64,000 nt of DNA from positions 88,040,001 through 88,104,000 of the forward strand of contig OZ231127.1 in the NCBI GenBank assembly GCA_965153355.1, read 5' to 3'. This DNA is from Flaccisagitta enflata (lineage: Eukaryota > Chaetognatha > Sagittoidea > Aphragmophora). Both the position numbers and the translations under genes were made by a program. Below are positions 1 to 15,245 of this stretch, one piece after another (the stretch's first letter is position 1; each line of letters begins with the position of its first letter). The notes below the pieces were generated by a model. That model saw only the letters and a program-made list of their open reading frames with translations, was not told the origin of the DNA and did no database searches.

Positions 1-567
1 GTTCAAGGTCAATGACCAGTGCCCCCACCTGGTTTTTTAGGCTCTACTCAATGTGGGGAAGTGTTTTCTAGCTAAAATCAAATCATCCTTGGGGCGCTTT
101 TTTAAAAAAATGAAAAATTCAAGATTTTTAGTTTGATTTTGCATAAAAAATCTTAGAGGTTGGCCTGACTTATTTTTTGACAGCATAATGTTAATCCAAG
201 CAAAATTCCCTTTTGTTTGATAGGTCGCACTATAGGGTTTTAAAAAGAAATACAATTTTCATTTTTTAGGCCACCGTTATGATTTTTGTAACGGTAGCAT
301 AAAAAATGAAACTTTTATTTCTTTTCAAAACCCTATAGTGCGACCTATCAAATTAAAGGGAATTTCATCAGGAATAACATTATGCTATCAAAAAATAAGT
401 TGAACCAACCTGCAATCTTTTTCATAAAAAATCATGCCAAAAATCTTGAATTTTGCACTTTTTGCAAAAAGCGCTCCAAGGATGATTTGATTTTGGCCGT
501 AAACCATCCCCCCACATAAGGTGTGACCCAAAAAACCAGGTGGCGGCACTGGTCATTGACCTTGAAC
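1..567. repeat. Long imperfect palindrome at the window edge
   Basis: The first bases (GTTCAAGGTCAATGACC) are the reverse complement of the bases ending at 567. Similarity continues inward on both sides, including GATAGGTCGCACTATAGGG near 221-237 against its complement near 333-349. The centre lies near 280 and holds a short stem around CCGTTA. Arms are about 265 bases with indels and substitutions. It codes for nothing recognisable; open frames inside it are mirror images of each other. The left end may continue outside the window, so neither target duplication nor class can be given. A foldback or MITE-type transposon is the likely origin. Confidence 0.8.
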
Positions 568-596
568 TTTTTTCCACTCTGTGGGCACTAGTGCTA

Positions 597-862
597 TGGA
601 GTGTTCTAACCCAGACCATTGGATTCAGCAGAAAATTTTACCTATCCTAGACTGCAAGAACAGCTCAGTCAGACAGTTATTTCAGATTCTATAGCTATTT
701 AAAGTTTTTAAGGACAATTGTCTCAAAATAATTTAGGACAATTGTCCTTACAAACTTTAAATGGCCATAGAATCTGAAATAATTGTCTGACTGAGCTGTT
801 CTTGTAGTCTAGGATAGGTAAAATTTTTTGCTGAATCCAATGGTGTGGGTTAGAACACTCCA
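597..862. mobile_element. Palindromic MITE-like element with TA flanks
   Basis: The arms start TGGAGTGTTCTAACCCA and close with the complementary GGGTTAGAACACTCCA. They pair along nearly the whole 266 bases around a centre near 728. TA lies directly outside both ends (595-596 and 863-864), as expected for Tc1/mariner-type insertion. No coding sequence is present. It sits about 30 bases from the end of the preceding palindrome. Confidence 0.75.
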
Positions 863-864
863 TA

Positions 865-1180
865 TTGATGTCTTCATGCATTTTGATTTCACAAGTTATT
901 TTTTTTGACAGCCAAATATGTTCAAGGAATCAAGTATTTTTTAGTTAAGTTAGATATAAAAAAAGAAGTTTAGTAATTGAAATTAGAATAACAAAAATTG
1001 ATCCTCCAGTTTTAGCCGGGTTTGCTCGGAAGGTACTGTACCAAATTAAGATTTGAGGGTTCTTTAGGTTTAGTCGTGATTTTATGTCTATTCAATCGTG
1101 AAATTAAAACAATTCCCGATGGGACAAGACAAATGATTTTACAGCTCTAAGAGTTGCATATCCACGAAGACAAAAGAAAC
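865..1180. other. AT-rich stretch without recognised feature
   Basis: No coding, RNA or repeat signal was recognised here between the palindromic element and the CAC microsatellite. Confidence 0.5.
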
Positions 1181-1319
1181 AACCACCACCACCACCACCA
1201 CCACCACCACCACCACCACCACCACCACCACCACCACCACCACCACCACCACACCACACCACACCACCACCACCACCACCACCACCACCACCACCACCAC
1301 AAAAACAACAAGAAAAAAA

Positions 1320-1416
<97 letters not shown>
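1181..1416. repeat. (CAC)n followed by (CAA)n microsatellite
   Basis: About 120 bases of CAC triplets with one CACAC interruption are followed by A-rich sequence and about 95 bases of CAA triplets. Poly-His, poly-Thr, poly-Gly and poly-Leu open frames here are translations of the triplets and not genes. Confidence 0.95.
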
Positions 1417-1417
<1 letters not shown>

Positions 1418-1703
1418 AAAACTTAGCCTCTGTGTCCTTTTGGCCTTTTCACTCCAAACTTCCTCAATAAAGGCAAAAAGAGATGCTTAAAGGAGAAAAA
1501 AAAACAAGATGGATGAAATGATAGATTTAGTCTTTTATCATTCCAAATCGATCCTCGCAAATTGTCAAGTGATCGTGTCCGTCAGTCTGTTGGTCGGTTG
1601 ATTGATTGGTTAGTGGACTCAGTGGGTCTATGGTGCATTAGTCCAAAAATTTCAAAACGCTTTCAGCCAAGAAAATATTGAAATAGACGATGTTTATACA
1701 TTT

Positions 1704-1885
1704 CCATTCATTCATTCATTCATTCATTCATTCATTCATTCATTCATTCATTCATTCATTCATTCATTCATTCATTCATTCATTCATTCATTCATTTGTT
1801 AATATATTCATTCATTCATTTATTCATTCATTCATTTCACCATTCATTCATTCATTCATTCTTTCATTCATTCATTCAACCTAGG
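1704..1885. repeat. (CATT)n microsatellite
   Basis: Nearly pure CATT tetranucleotides with a few substitutions towards the right end. A four-base unit shifts frame every turn and so produces an apparent peptide of repeating HSFI residues. Confidence 0.95.
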
Positions 1886-2169
1886 AAAAAAAAAGCTCAT
1901 TCACAAAAAACATTCATTCATAACGGGCGCATCGTTTGCCTACTTGACCATGTTTCCTTAATTCTTGTGTCACGCGATGCTTGGCCACGAGTTGTTTTTC
2001 TTTGCCATTTGCATACATATTTGCCATCTTTTCTTCAATTTGGACAAATCAAGATTTAGAAATATTAATACTGCTAAAACATCGCTGACGACGCTGACAA
2101 CACCACAGTCCGTACTTATTGTGTTCAGTTCACAGTGGAGTAGTCAGCTCAGTTTAGGGGTTTAGTAAT

Positions 2170-2232
2170 CAAGGCGGGATACACGTATACACGGCTTCCT
2201 TAATCGCGTGCGGTGGCCAGGCGAAGTGTTGT
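2170..2232 (-). mobile_element. Family A fragment (GGCCTTGTT end only)
   Basis: The motif AAGGCGGGATACACG, then CGGCTTCCTTAATCGCGTGCG, matches in order the complement of the right end of family A copies such as 20552-20758. An 8-base internal duplication (TATACACG) is visible. The hairpin end is missing. It lies just beyond the 3' tail of the LINE fragment. Confidence 0.55.
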
Positions 2233-2510
2233 GGGGGTCCTTGGAAATGCGTTACCACTGCAACTAACCATGATTTGAATTAGGACTTCCTTTCCTCGAT
2301 GTATTCTCCGAAAATCACTCCCGCGGCATCATTTATTTTAAGCAATGCGTGCCCTTATTTTTTGAAATCAAAATGAAATCTACCGTAAACTTTTTACGCG
2401 TTTATTTGGGGGAGCCGACCGCATTTTTCTAGATTCGAACATCGCTTGAGCGGACTCGGTAACAAGACCTACCCGCCTACAAAACATGAAATTTTCAATC
2501 CCCGAAGAAA

Positions 2511-3746
2511 TTTCCCAGTTATTCCTTTATTAGCTTCACTGACAAGCGAGACCCTCGACAATTCCTCATATGGGACCCAGCTATAATTGGCAGAATAGCA
2601 GTGCGCGGACAGCACTGCGTTATCAGCGCTACAAACCCAGTAAGTCTGGAAGGGACCCGGGTAACTTTCAAACTGTTGTTGTTGTTGTTTCCCCAGGTGG
2701 CGAAGCCACGTAGAAAACTTCGCTGGGTCAAGTAGAGTCAGGAGGTTGAGGAGGAGGTGGAGGAGGCGGGGGATTAGCAGGAAGCAAAGACGAAAAAGAA
2801 GGGAGAGTTTGGAGGAAGCCGACGACAGTTGCCGGGTTGACCCAGAGGTCCCGCGGCGTCAAATTAGTTGGGACAGCATCACATTCAAATATATGTTTAG
2901 AAGTATGACGGTGGAAAAGACATTCCGGGCATAAGGCAGAACGCGTGTGACCTAGGAGGACCTTGTAATCGTTTAAGAGGCGGCAGCTGCCAGAGCGCAG
3001 TTGAGCCAAAGTTGTGCGCTGGATACGACTGAGGTTTTTCTCTGATGGTGAAATTTCTGGCGGCGTGGTGTTGAGAAGCGGGTTGACGGCTTTCAGTTTC
3101 TCGATGGAAGCGGCGATTGAGTCCGTGTGGATGTTTTTAAGGACAGTCTTGTAAGTGGCCGGGTCAACAGAGCCGTTAGTAAGGTAGGGATCGACGGCAG
3201 CCTGATGTTTGCTCTGAAGGGTTGCCTTCATGGAACGGGGGCCGGAAGGAGCGGTGACGACGACGTTAGAGGGATGCGAGGGACGGAGGCAGCTGGCAAG
3301 ATGTTGCGCAGAAAGCATATCGAGGTGATCACGGACGAGAGGGAATTTGGCCTCATGATGGAGATGCTCGACAGTGGCGGCTTTGTGGCAGCCGGTGGCG
3401 ATGCGAAGAGCGGTGTTCTGGATCTTTTGGATGGAGTCGAAAGAAGCATCACTAGCATTTGGTGACCAAACGGCGGCAGCATAGCTGATCTTAGGCTCGA
3501 CGTAGGTTTTAAAGGTACGGAGCAGCAATTCCTTCTGGCAGCCCCAACCGGTGCCAGCAAGGGCGCGGAGTATTCCCAGTATCGTCGCCTTTCCGTGGTG
3601 GATGGATGTCGACGTCAGCATGACGTTGGCTCAAACGACGACCAACAAGAAACCCCAAACTTCGCATCTTTACTTTCAAACTGTCCCCTTTGCAAACGCT
3701 GGAACATCGGGTGCGAATTGATAGTGATGTCTCGTGGACGTCCATT
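2511..3746 (-). mobile_element. 5'-truncated Jockey-like non-LTR retrotransposon (LINE)
   Basis: The minus strand carries the C-terminal part of a LINE open frame (2728-3621), preceded in a shifted frame by the junction upstream of it (3509-3745). It is followed by a 3' tail with a CAACAACAACAA stretch near 2683-2695 and an AATAAAG-like motif near 2528. GC content is clearly higher than in the flanks, fitting an interspersed element. The upstream part of the polymerase is absent and the reading is interrupted at 3747 by a hAT-like insertion. It is a dead copy; the exact clade (Jockey, CR1 or I) cannot be settled from this fragment. Confidence 0.75.
2728..3621 (-). pseudogene. Decayed LINE reverse transcriptase, C-terminal region
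   Basis: In an intact element this protein would be the endonuclease/reverse transcriptase that copies the LINE RNA into the genome. The 297-residue frame begins close to the end of the polymerase domain: ILRALAGTGWGCQKELLL, then YVEPKISYAAAVWSP and a QKIQNTALRIATG motif (roughly residues 17-75). These are typical of the region just after the catalytic palm. Near residues 232-250 there is a CPEC...HIFEC zinc knuckle (C-x2-C-x8-H-x3-C), followed by PTNLTPRDLWVNP, the usual C-terminal signature of Jockey-like LINEs. It ends in a proline run. The catalytic motif and endonuclease are missing, and the upstream coding sequence is in another frame (3509-3745). The annotated start is only the first Met of the open part. 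It is inactive. Confidence 0.75.
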
Positions 3747-5174
3747 CAGTGTCCCCAAATGATTTTTGGAGCTACTATCCAAGTTGATGGCTGTTACTAT
3801 CCAGATAGTAGCTAAATTTTTTCCTTCACTATCTAGTTTATTATCTAAACATAAAGATTATACTACAAGTCACCGTCAATATAGCTGCAACCGCTTTTAA
3901 AGCTTTGTTTTGCTCAGTCCTTTGAAATGCAATTAAACATAGCTTAATTGAATGTTTGTTAATTATCTCTATGTCTGTATGACAAATTGACAGCTTGGGA
4001 GCTTTTGACCTGATGTGCTCTAATCCTCTACATTTGTTGGCTAAATGCACCACTTTATAACCAAAAAAACTCCTGTTAACAAAAGTAACTCCTTGTAAAA
4101 ATTCATTCAAAACATGGATCTCGGCTCATAAAATTTTTTGTAGTGAAATATAGGGGAGAGAAACAAAGAGGAGTATAATTAAATCTTTCCTGTGTATTTT
4201 CCATATGGTATTCAATGGGTCCAGGTTTTGTATTATATTATCAGCTGAAAATTGTACAGAGGCCAATTTCCCCCTGAGCAGCCAGGATATAATTTTTCAA
4301 CTAAAAATGATTTTTGCTTGTATTCATCTCTTTTTATAATTAATTTGACCCAAAGTAAGAGTTAGATATTGTGAGATATACAGGTAGTGAAAGTTTCAAA
4401 GGCTCTCATTCTTGATTTATATGGGTCTAGCACATGGTACACCCCGTAATCTGAGGTGAGATTAAAGCTCAGGGGTTGCTCGGGGTTTAACCTTGAGTTA
4501 ACCTCAAGCAACCCAAGGTCAGGGTTTGCTCGAGGTTGCTTTGGAGTTGCTTGGAGATGCTCAGGGTTGCATTGTTAAAAATAATGACTATACTATGATC
4601 AGTAACAGTAGTGCTTCACTGCATGACAAATAATAACATCAACCCCAAGCAACCCCTAGCAACCCTGAGCAACCCGGAGCAAAACCTAAGCGATTCCAAG
4701 CAACCTTGGGGTTCAATCTCACTGTTTTACATTACAGATTACCTGGTGTGGTAGTCTTTTCCAAATTTCATATCACTATTGTCATAATTTTTTATTTAAA
4801 TAGACTTACAAAAAAATGGAATACTAATTATTTTCGAATTAAACATTCACTTCATTCTGTTATACTTACTGTAAGTTGATCAGAAATATGTTATACATAA
4901 TTTTTACCAAAATCTAAGTCAAATAATTTCATGATAAGTGAAATTTTGAAATCTATCAAAATGATTTTATGAATTTTTATTGGTTTGACAATAATCTTTA
5001 AATTTTACTAAAAAAACTTGAAAATTTTAAAAAAATTGTTAGTATCCAGCACTATCCAAAAAAATTTTATTAAGTATCCAGAGTAGTAACTGGTATCCAG
5101 ATTATTTTTTTACTATCTAAGTACCTCCGTTACTATCCAGATCTAGCTACTAACTATCCAACTTGGGGCCACTG
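3747..5174. mobile_element. hAT-like non-autonomous DNA transposon, 8-bp target duplication
   Basis: The ends read CAGTGTCCCCAA on the left and, on the complementary strand, CAGTGGCCCCAA on the right, a hAT-style terminal inverted repeat. Directly outside lies the identical octamer CGTCCATT at 3739-3746 and 5175-5182, the 8-bp duplication characteristic of hAT insertion. Both subterminal zones are full of ACTATCCA and CTATCCAG motifs (3770-3830 and 5043-5165), as expected of transposase-binding subterminal repeats. The 1.43-kb interior is AT-rich and shows no transposase; the 89-residue minus-strand frame at 3841-4110 is not recognised. It was inserted into the LINE sequence. Confidence 0.8.
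4439..4749. mobile_element. Foldback element nested in the hAT-like transposon
   Basis: The ends are ACACCCCGTAATCTG and its approximate complement CAGATTACCTGGTGT. Inside, the left arm repeats GGTTGCT-type units and the right arm the complementary AGCAACCC units, so the 311 bases fold on themselves around a short AT-rich centre near 4590. GGT flanks both ends and could be a 3-bp target duplication, though such a short match can be chance. No coding potential. Confidence 0.7.
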
Positions 5175-5182
5175 CGTCCATT

Positions 5183-5728
5183 TCACTTCTCTTCTTAGTT
5201 TTCCGCTATTGTATTACATAGATGTATCCGAATAGTTGCAACCAAATCATTGTTCAAATTTGTGTTGGACTTTTTTTGTGCATGAGGTTGTGCCCCATTT
5301 TAATTTCAAGCCTCTATGTGATGTTTTTATTTCTTATTCTTTATTCCAATTTGCTGTAATTCTATGTTGTGCCATTTTATAGAAGGTGGTCCATAAAACT
5401 GCATTATGCAAATCAGGTTTTAGTGCAGTTTAGCTGCCGGTCTTCTACTATAGTTAAAGTTATAGTTTTTGTATTTCTTCGTTTTTTTTCAAACCTGCTT
5501 AGTTTTTCTGTAGGTCGGTCGGTCTGTTGGCCTGTTGGCTTGTCGATCTGTTTATCAGTCGGTCTCGGAAACGTTTAAGATCGCATAATCCGAGGGTCTT
5601 TCCTAAAAAGAGCAGCACCTATCTAATCTTAGATTCATTATTCATAAAGTTCATTATTTCAAAGAAAACGTTCATTCATATACTCTTAATCGGCGAGGCG
5701 CACATATTTGCCATTTCATGGCATTGTT
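5183..5728. other. AT-rich stretch without recognised feature
   Basis: Short TCGG/TTGG runs near 5510-5570 resemble the core of family A, but no hairpin or end is present. No exon-like or RNA feature was recognised. Confidence 0.4.
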
Positions 5729-5961
5729 TTCTTTTCTTTTTCTTTTTCTTTTTCTTTTTCTTTTTCTTTTTCTTTTTCTTTTTCTTTTTCTTTTTTTTTT
5801 CTTCTTCTTCTTTTTCTTTTTCTTTTTCTTTTTCTTTTTTTTCTTCTTCTTCTTCTTCTTCTTCTTCTCTCTTTTTTCCTCTTCCTCTTCTTCCTCTTCT
5901 TCTTCCTCTTCTTCTTCCTCTTCCTCTTCTTCTTCTTCTTCTTCATCTTCTTCTTCTTCTT

Positions 5962-5992
<31 letters not shown>

Positions 5993-6150
5993 TTCTTCTT
6001 CTTCTTCTCTTTGTTCCTCTTCTTCTTCTTCTTCTTTTTCTTTTTCTTTTTCTTTTTCTTTTTCTTTTTCTTTTTCTTTTTCTTTTTCTTTTTCTTCTTC
6101 TTCTCCTCCGTCTTCTTCTTTACCTTCTTCTTCTTCTTCTTCTTCCCCTC
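5729..6150. repeat. Polypyrimidine microsatellite (CTTTTT)n/(CTT)n
   Basis: About 420 bases are almost wholly pyrimidine on the plus strand: six-base CTTTTT units, then CTT triplets with CCT variants, then CTTTTT again. Several overlapping Phe/Leu/Ser-rich open frames on the plus strand and a Lys/Arg/Glu frame on the minus strand are artefacts of this composition. Confidence 0.95.
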
Positions 6151-6918
<768 letters not shown>

Positions 6919-7130
6919 AAGCAGAATAAAATATCAATGCTAGCGTCATAAAAGTCGGGGTCAATTTACTTAACATCATGACTTCCCTATTGTTACATGT
7001 GGCTAAAAACTAGGATCAATGAAAAATATCGATTTTTGCAAAAATGCAAAAACATTAAAAAAGATTGAAAAAAATCATAGCGCGAAAAATATCAATCCTA
7101 GAGACCTCTGGTTGGTGCCATTTGAAAGAA

Positions 7131-7279
7131 AACAAGGCCGTATACACGGCAGCATTAGTCGCGGACGGGAGGGCAGGAGCGGAAAAAGTCGAAAAAAATT
7201 TTGTGACCGACCGACGGACGGACGGACCGACGGACCGACGGACCGAAAAGTGGGTTATAGAGTCGCGTGTCCGCGAAAG
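7131..7279 (-). mobile_element. Family A element, near complete
   Basis: Read on the plus strand, it starts AACAAGGCCGTATACACGGC, carries AGTCGCGGAC at about 7156, a GGGCAGGAGC block and a (GACC/GACGGACC) tract near 7200-7245. It closes with GTTATAGAGTCGCGTGTCCGCGA. The terminal hairpin uses a GTCCGCGA arm, and the distal motif is correspondingly AGTCGCGGAC. In other copies both sites use the CACGCGAC form instead. Confidence 0.75.
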
Positions 7280-7301
7280 CTTTGAAACACCATAACGTTT
7301 C

Positions 7302-7331
7302 AAAAAGTCGAATTACGTAATTCGACTTTTT
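7302..7331. repeat. Perfect 30-bp palindrome
   Basis: AAAAAGTCGAATTAC is followed immediately by its exact reverse complement, centred on TACGTA. It starts 22 bases past the hairpin end of a family A copy and could form a cruciform. No gene context. Confidence 0.8.
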
Positions 7332-7493
7332 TCCAATGAATCGATTTCTTTCAACTTTTTTTTTTCAATTACGCAATCATGACGGCCTCCGAAACCGTCA
7401 AAGCATCGAAAACAATCGAAGAGCATCAAAAAGCATCAAGAGCTTTTTTTTCGGCTTTTGTCCAGAGACATCGTGACCTCAATTTTAACAATA

Positions 7494-7886
7494 CTACTCG
7501 ACTCAAAAAAAAAGCCGCACCCTATTTTGAGTTGATGTATAAGAAAAAAGATTATTTGTGATTTTACGGTAAAACCCGATTTGAAAGATTGCAGATTCTT
7601 TCATTCTGGGCAGATCCAAGAGATACGTAATATCTCAAGCAGTTCTAAGATTTATCATTTCTGAAAAAAGCATCTTTTGGTAAAATGCTGCTTTTTATCA
7701 GGGATTGCGAAGCGAAAATGACGTTTTCTTTCGAACTAATACCGTTTCTGGCGAAAAAGATGTATGCAGTTGGCATGAATGAAGAATGCTGAAGAGCTTT
7801 ACAACGATCTAAGATTTTTGATTAATTGCACATTCTGTGCTGACAATTTGTCGTTTAAAAGTGCGGCTTTTTATTGAGTCGAGTAG
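7494..7886. mobile_element. MITE-like element with TA target duplication
   Basis: The terminal inverted repeats read CTACTCGACTCAA followed by an A-run and GCCGCAC on the left, with the complement on the right (GTGCGGCTTTTTATTGAG, then TCGAGTAG). TA lies just outside both ends. The 393-base body codes for nothing recognisable. TA duplication and size point to a Tc1/mariner-type non-autonomous element. Confidence 0.8.
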
Positions 7887-7894
7887 TATATATG

Positions 7895-8306
7895 TTCATA
7901 AAGCGTCAGATGAGTCAGGCGTACCCGTGCCCCTGAGCTAGCGTGTGCGCCAGATGTGAAGGGCTGAGAGGGCAGCGGCGCATGGAAAGAACCGAATGGC
8001 TTTTTATGCCCTGGGCTAAGTTGCAGTTCAGGCTGGATCTTAGACTCAAGGCTGGGATTAGTACTATGAAGCCGGGATTGGAGCTATATGGTTGGGATTG
8101 GAGCCTCCAGGCTGAGATTGGAGCCTCGAGGCTGGGATTCAAGCATCAAGGCTGCAATAGGAGCCTCGGGGCTAGAATTTGGGCTTTAAAGCCGGCGAGG
8201 GGGGGGGACGGAGGAGGAGGAGAAGAAGGAGAAGAAGGAGGAGGAGAAAATCTCCCATATGTGTGAAATCATAGGTCATCGGCCCCTTTGGGGCCGCTGC
8301 TCAAAA
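7895..8306 (+). mobile_element. Family C foldback-minisatellite element
   Basis: The left end resembles the other family C copies (AAAGCGTCAGATGAGTCAGG, then CGTACCCGTGCCC). It is followed by a GGGCAGCGGC block, about eight 20-base units of the type GGAGCCTCGAGGCTGGGATT, and a GAGGAGGAG run. It ends GTGTGAAATCATAGGTCATC, then a GGCCCCTTTGGGGCC hairpin and GCTGCTCAAAAA. The left inverted arm is degenerate in this copy. It begins within about ten bases of the end of the MITE at 7494-7886. Confidence 0.7.
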
Positions 8307-8490
8307 ACGGTGTCTAAGGGACAGTTGATTGAAGAAGAAGGCCTGTTTCACCGTTATCGCTTTTCAACCTTTTGACAATTATGAACCGTGAAAAGATGGG
8401 GAAACCCGATGCATAAATTCAAATGACGGGAAATATATTTCTGGTTATGCGGTTGTGTAGTTCATGTTCACTGTTCATGCTTCTTTTTTC

Positions 8491-8628
8491 AGGTGCGACA
8501 AAGCACCTCTATAACTTGCTGTGTCCGTCGGTTGGCCGGTCGGTTGGCCGGTCGGTTGGTTGGTTGGTTAGTAACGCATTTGTTCGACGATCCACACGTC
8601 TGACCTTATTGGCCTACTTGGCCTTGTT
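8491..8628 (+). mobile_element. Family B hairpin-(TCGG/TTGG)n element
   Basis: It starts with the hairpin AGGTGCGACAAAGCACCT, then CTCTATAAC, a run of GGTCGGTTGG units and GTAACGCATTTGTTCGACG. It ends TTATTGGCCTACTTGGCC, then TTGTT. The distal complement of the hairpin arm, TCGCACCT in the other two copies, is mutated here to TCTGACCT. Confidence 0.8.
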
Positions 8629-8722
8629 AAACTGTACAACTGCATGGATAAATTGCCTAAAAATTTTCTCACAGTACTCAAAATATATAAGGAACAAACG
8701 TCAAATGTAGAGCTAAAGATGT

Positions 8723-9324
<602 letters not shown>

Positions 9325-9830
9325 TGAGACATAACTCTGTCTCTATCTCTATCTCTGTCTGGGTATCTCCGTCTCAGTCTCTATCTCTGTCTCTGTCCCT
9401 TCCTCTGTCCTTATCTCCCCATCTCTCTATGTCTGTCTTTGTCTGTCTTTGTCTCAATCTCTGTTTGTGTCTTTTCCTCCCTATCTGTATCTCTGTCTCT
9501 GTGTCTCTGTATCTCTGTGTCTCTGTGTCTCTGTATCTGTGTCTCTCGATCTCTCATCTATCTCAGTCTTTATCCCTGTCTCTGTATCCCTGTCTCTTCT
9601 TCTGTCTCTGTTTCTGTCTCTTCTTCTGTCTCCGTCTCTACATCTATCTCTGCCTCTGTCTGTGTGTTTCTCGTTCTCTATATCTGTCTCTTTCTTAGTT
9701 TCTTTCTTTGTTTCTGTCTTTGTCTCTGCCAATGTCTCCATCTCTGCATCAATCTATCTCTATGTCTATCTCAGTCTATCTCTGTCTCTGTCGCTATCTT
9801 TGTCCCTGTATCTCTGTCTCATTGTCTCGA
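9325..9830. repeat. Degenerate (TCTCTG)n pyrimidine-rich tract
   Basis: About 500 bases built from TCTCTGTC and TCTATC-like units with many substitutions, suggesting an old microsatellite. Open frames of Ser/Leu/Val/Cys are artefacts. Confidence 0.85.
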
Positions 9831-9898
9831 AGGATGAAATTAGCGCTGTGACAAATTAATGTGGAATGAGTTCGGCCCTCGAATTGTCAAAGAGGATG

Positions 9899-11220
<1,322 letters not shown>

Positions 11221-11720
11221 TGAGGTTCAAAAATAGTGTAAAAACTGCCAAAAATGAAAAAATGACTTAAAAATATTAAATTTCAAAAACTGATATTTTG
11301 GAACAGTTTCTTAGGGTAAGATATAGTGTCAGTATGAATTTCATCGATTTACTTAAAAAAACATGCATGTCCTATACGAAAAACGCGAAACCGCAATATG
11401 CAAATGATAATAAGTGCTGGGTTTTTATGGAAATATTTTTGGAAATAAGTACTCAATATTTTATTGTATATTAGCCGTATAGTGTTAAAAAAACATGTTT
11501 TGACATTTTTTGCAAAAATCAAAATTTTGATCTCATTTGCATATTGCGGTTTTGCGTTTTTCGCTGATCACGGCCATGTTTTTTAAAGTAAACCGATGAA
11601 ATTCATATCGATAGCATATTTTTCCCCAAGAAACTGTTCCAAATCATCAGTTTTGACGATTTTTTGATTCTTAGGTCATTTCTTCATTTTTGAGCATTTT
11701 AATGCTATTTTTGAACCTCA
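11221..11720. mobile_element. Palindromic foldback element with TA flanks
   Basis: The ends TGAGGTTCAAAAATAG and CTATTTTTGAACCTCA are exact complements, and TA lies outside each. Arms of roughly 200 bases pair, including GGAACAGTTTCTT against AAGAAACTGTTCC and AACCGCAATATGCAAATGA against its complement. The centre is near 11470. The right end lies four bases before the first unit of the 66-bp satellite. Confidence 0.8.
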
Positions 11721-11724
11721 TAAC

Positions 11725-13110
11725 AAAATATGGTTCTAACCATTTTCATGAAAGGGAGGGCGGGCATTGGAAGGGAGGGCTGGAAGCAACAGAATATGGT
11801 TCTAACCATTTTCATGAAAGGGAGGGCGGGCATTGGAAGGGAGGGCTGGAAGCAACAAAATATGGTTCTAACCATTTTCATGAAAGGGAGGGCATTGGGA
11901 AGGAGGCTGAAAGCAACAAAATATGGATTCCTAACCATTTTCATGAAAAGGAGGGCGGGCATTGGAAAGGAGGGCTGGAAGCAGCAAAATATGGTTCTAA
12001 CCATTTGCATTAAAGGGAGGGCGGGCATTGGAAGGGAGGGCAGACTAAGCAACAAAATATAGTTTAACCATTTTCATAAAAAGGAGGGCGGGCATTGGAA
12101 GGAGGGCTGGAGCAACAGGGTTGATTACAGCCTTATTTGGTAAGGAGGGCGGGTTGGGAGGGCTGGAAGCAACAAAATATGTGGCCATTTCATAAAAAGG
12201 AAGGGCAGGCAGTGGAAGGGAGGGCTGGAAGCAACAGAATGAGTTCTAACCATTTTCAGAAAGGGCGGGTATTGGAAGGAGGGCTGGAATAAGCAGCAAA
12301 ATATGGTTCTAACCATTTTCATGAAAGGGAGGGCAGGCATTGGAAGGGAGGGCTGGAAGCAACAGAATATGGTTCTAACCATTTTCATGAAAGGGAGGGC
12401 GGGCATTGGAAGGGAGGGCTGGAAGCAACAGAATATGGTTCTAACCATTTTCATGAAAGGGAGGGCGGGCATTGGAAGGGAGGGCTGGAAGCAACAGAAT
12501 ATGGTTCTAACCATTTTCATGAAGGGCGGGCATTGGAAGGAAGGGCTGGAAGCAACAAAAATATAGTTCCTAACCATTTCGCAGAAAGGGAGAGGCGGGC
12601 ATTGGACGGGTGAAGCAGCAAAATATGGTTCTACATTTTTTCATGAAAGGGAGAGCGGGCATTGGAAGGGAAGGCTGAAAGCATCAGAATTTGTTTACGC
12701 AAACCGTTTTCATAAAGGAGGCGGGCATTGGAAGGGAGGGCTGGAAGCAAAATATGGTTTAACCCATTTCATGAAAGGGAGGGTGGGCATTGGAAGGGAG
12801 GGCTGGAAGCAACAGAATGTCGTTCTACAACCTTTTTTGGTAAAGGGAGGGCGGGTTTGGGGGGGAGTGCTGGAAGCAACAAAATATGGTTTAACCCATT
12901 TTCATGAAAGGGAGGGCGGGCATTGGAAAGGAGGGCTGGAAGCAACAGAATATGGTTCTAACCATTTTGCAACAGCGAGGAGCGGGCATTGGAAGGGCTG
13001 GAGGCTGTAAGTATAGTTCTAACATTTTTCATGAAAAGGGCGGGCATTGGAAGGAGGGCTGGAAGCAAATAGAATGGTTTAAACCTTTTTTTTTCCCGGA
13101 GGCGGGACAA
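11725..13110 (+). repeat. 66-bp satellite array, plus orientation
   Basis: About 21 units contain ATGGTTCTAACCATTTTC, then ATGAAAGGGAGGGCGGGC and ATTGGAAGGGAGGGCTGG, then AAGCAAC. Units near 12303-12500 are almost identical; the others carry indels. Because 66 is divisible by three, frames stay open and give a repeating 22-residue peptide, which is not evidence of coding. A variant unit with GTTCTACAACC and GGTAAAGGGAGG occurs near 12820-12880. The same satellite lies in opposite orientation at 44880-47475. Confidence 0.95.
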
Positions 13111-13210
13111 GAGGGCTACTGAACAGAAATTAGCAATTTGTTCTTTTGGGGTATATTTAAGAAAAGGGCGGAAGGATGGAGGCGCGATCTCCTATTCCAA
13201 AGTTTTGCCC
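13111..13210 (+). repeat. Satellite-flanking segment shared with the inverted array
   Basis: The sequence ACTGAACAGAAATTAGCAAT, then TTGTTCTTTTGGGGTATATT and GGAGGCGCGATCTCCTATTCC, recurs in reverse complement at about 44796-44885. The homology between the two arrays therefore includes this flank and not only the satellite units. Confidence 0.85.
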
Positions 13211-13299
13211 TCAGACCTACTTGTAGATAAATGCTTTGTTTTTCCTTCGTCCTTCTCACATTTTGCGTCAAATCATCTCTTTTTGTTTCCTTTTCCTCT

Positions 13300-15157
<1,858 letters not shown>

Positions 15158-15245
15158 ACCACCACCACCACCCCCAGGCACCTCCACCACCCCTAGGCAC
15201 CTCCACCACCCCCAGGCACCCCCACTACCCCCGCCACCCCCACCT
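15158..15245. repeat. C-rich minisatellite (CACCACCCCCAGGCACCTC)
   Basis: About four 19-21-base units of CACCACCCCCAGGCACCTC type in otherwise AT-rich DNA. Confidence 0.8.

Noticed and set aside
11730-12566. Repeating 22-residue peptide (MKGRAGIGREGWKQQN units) as a repeat protein
   Set aside because: The unit is 66 bases, so open frames are automatic. Both strands are open, some units carry frame-breaking indels, and no start context or domain is present.
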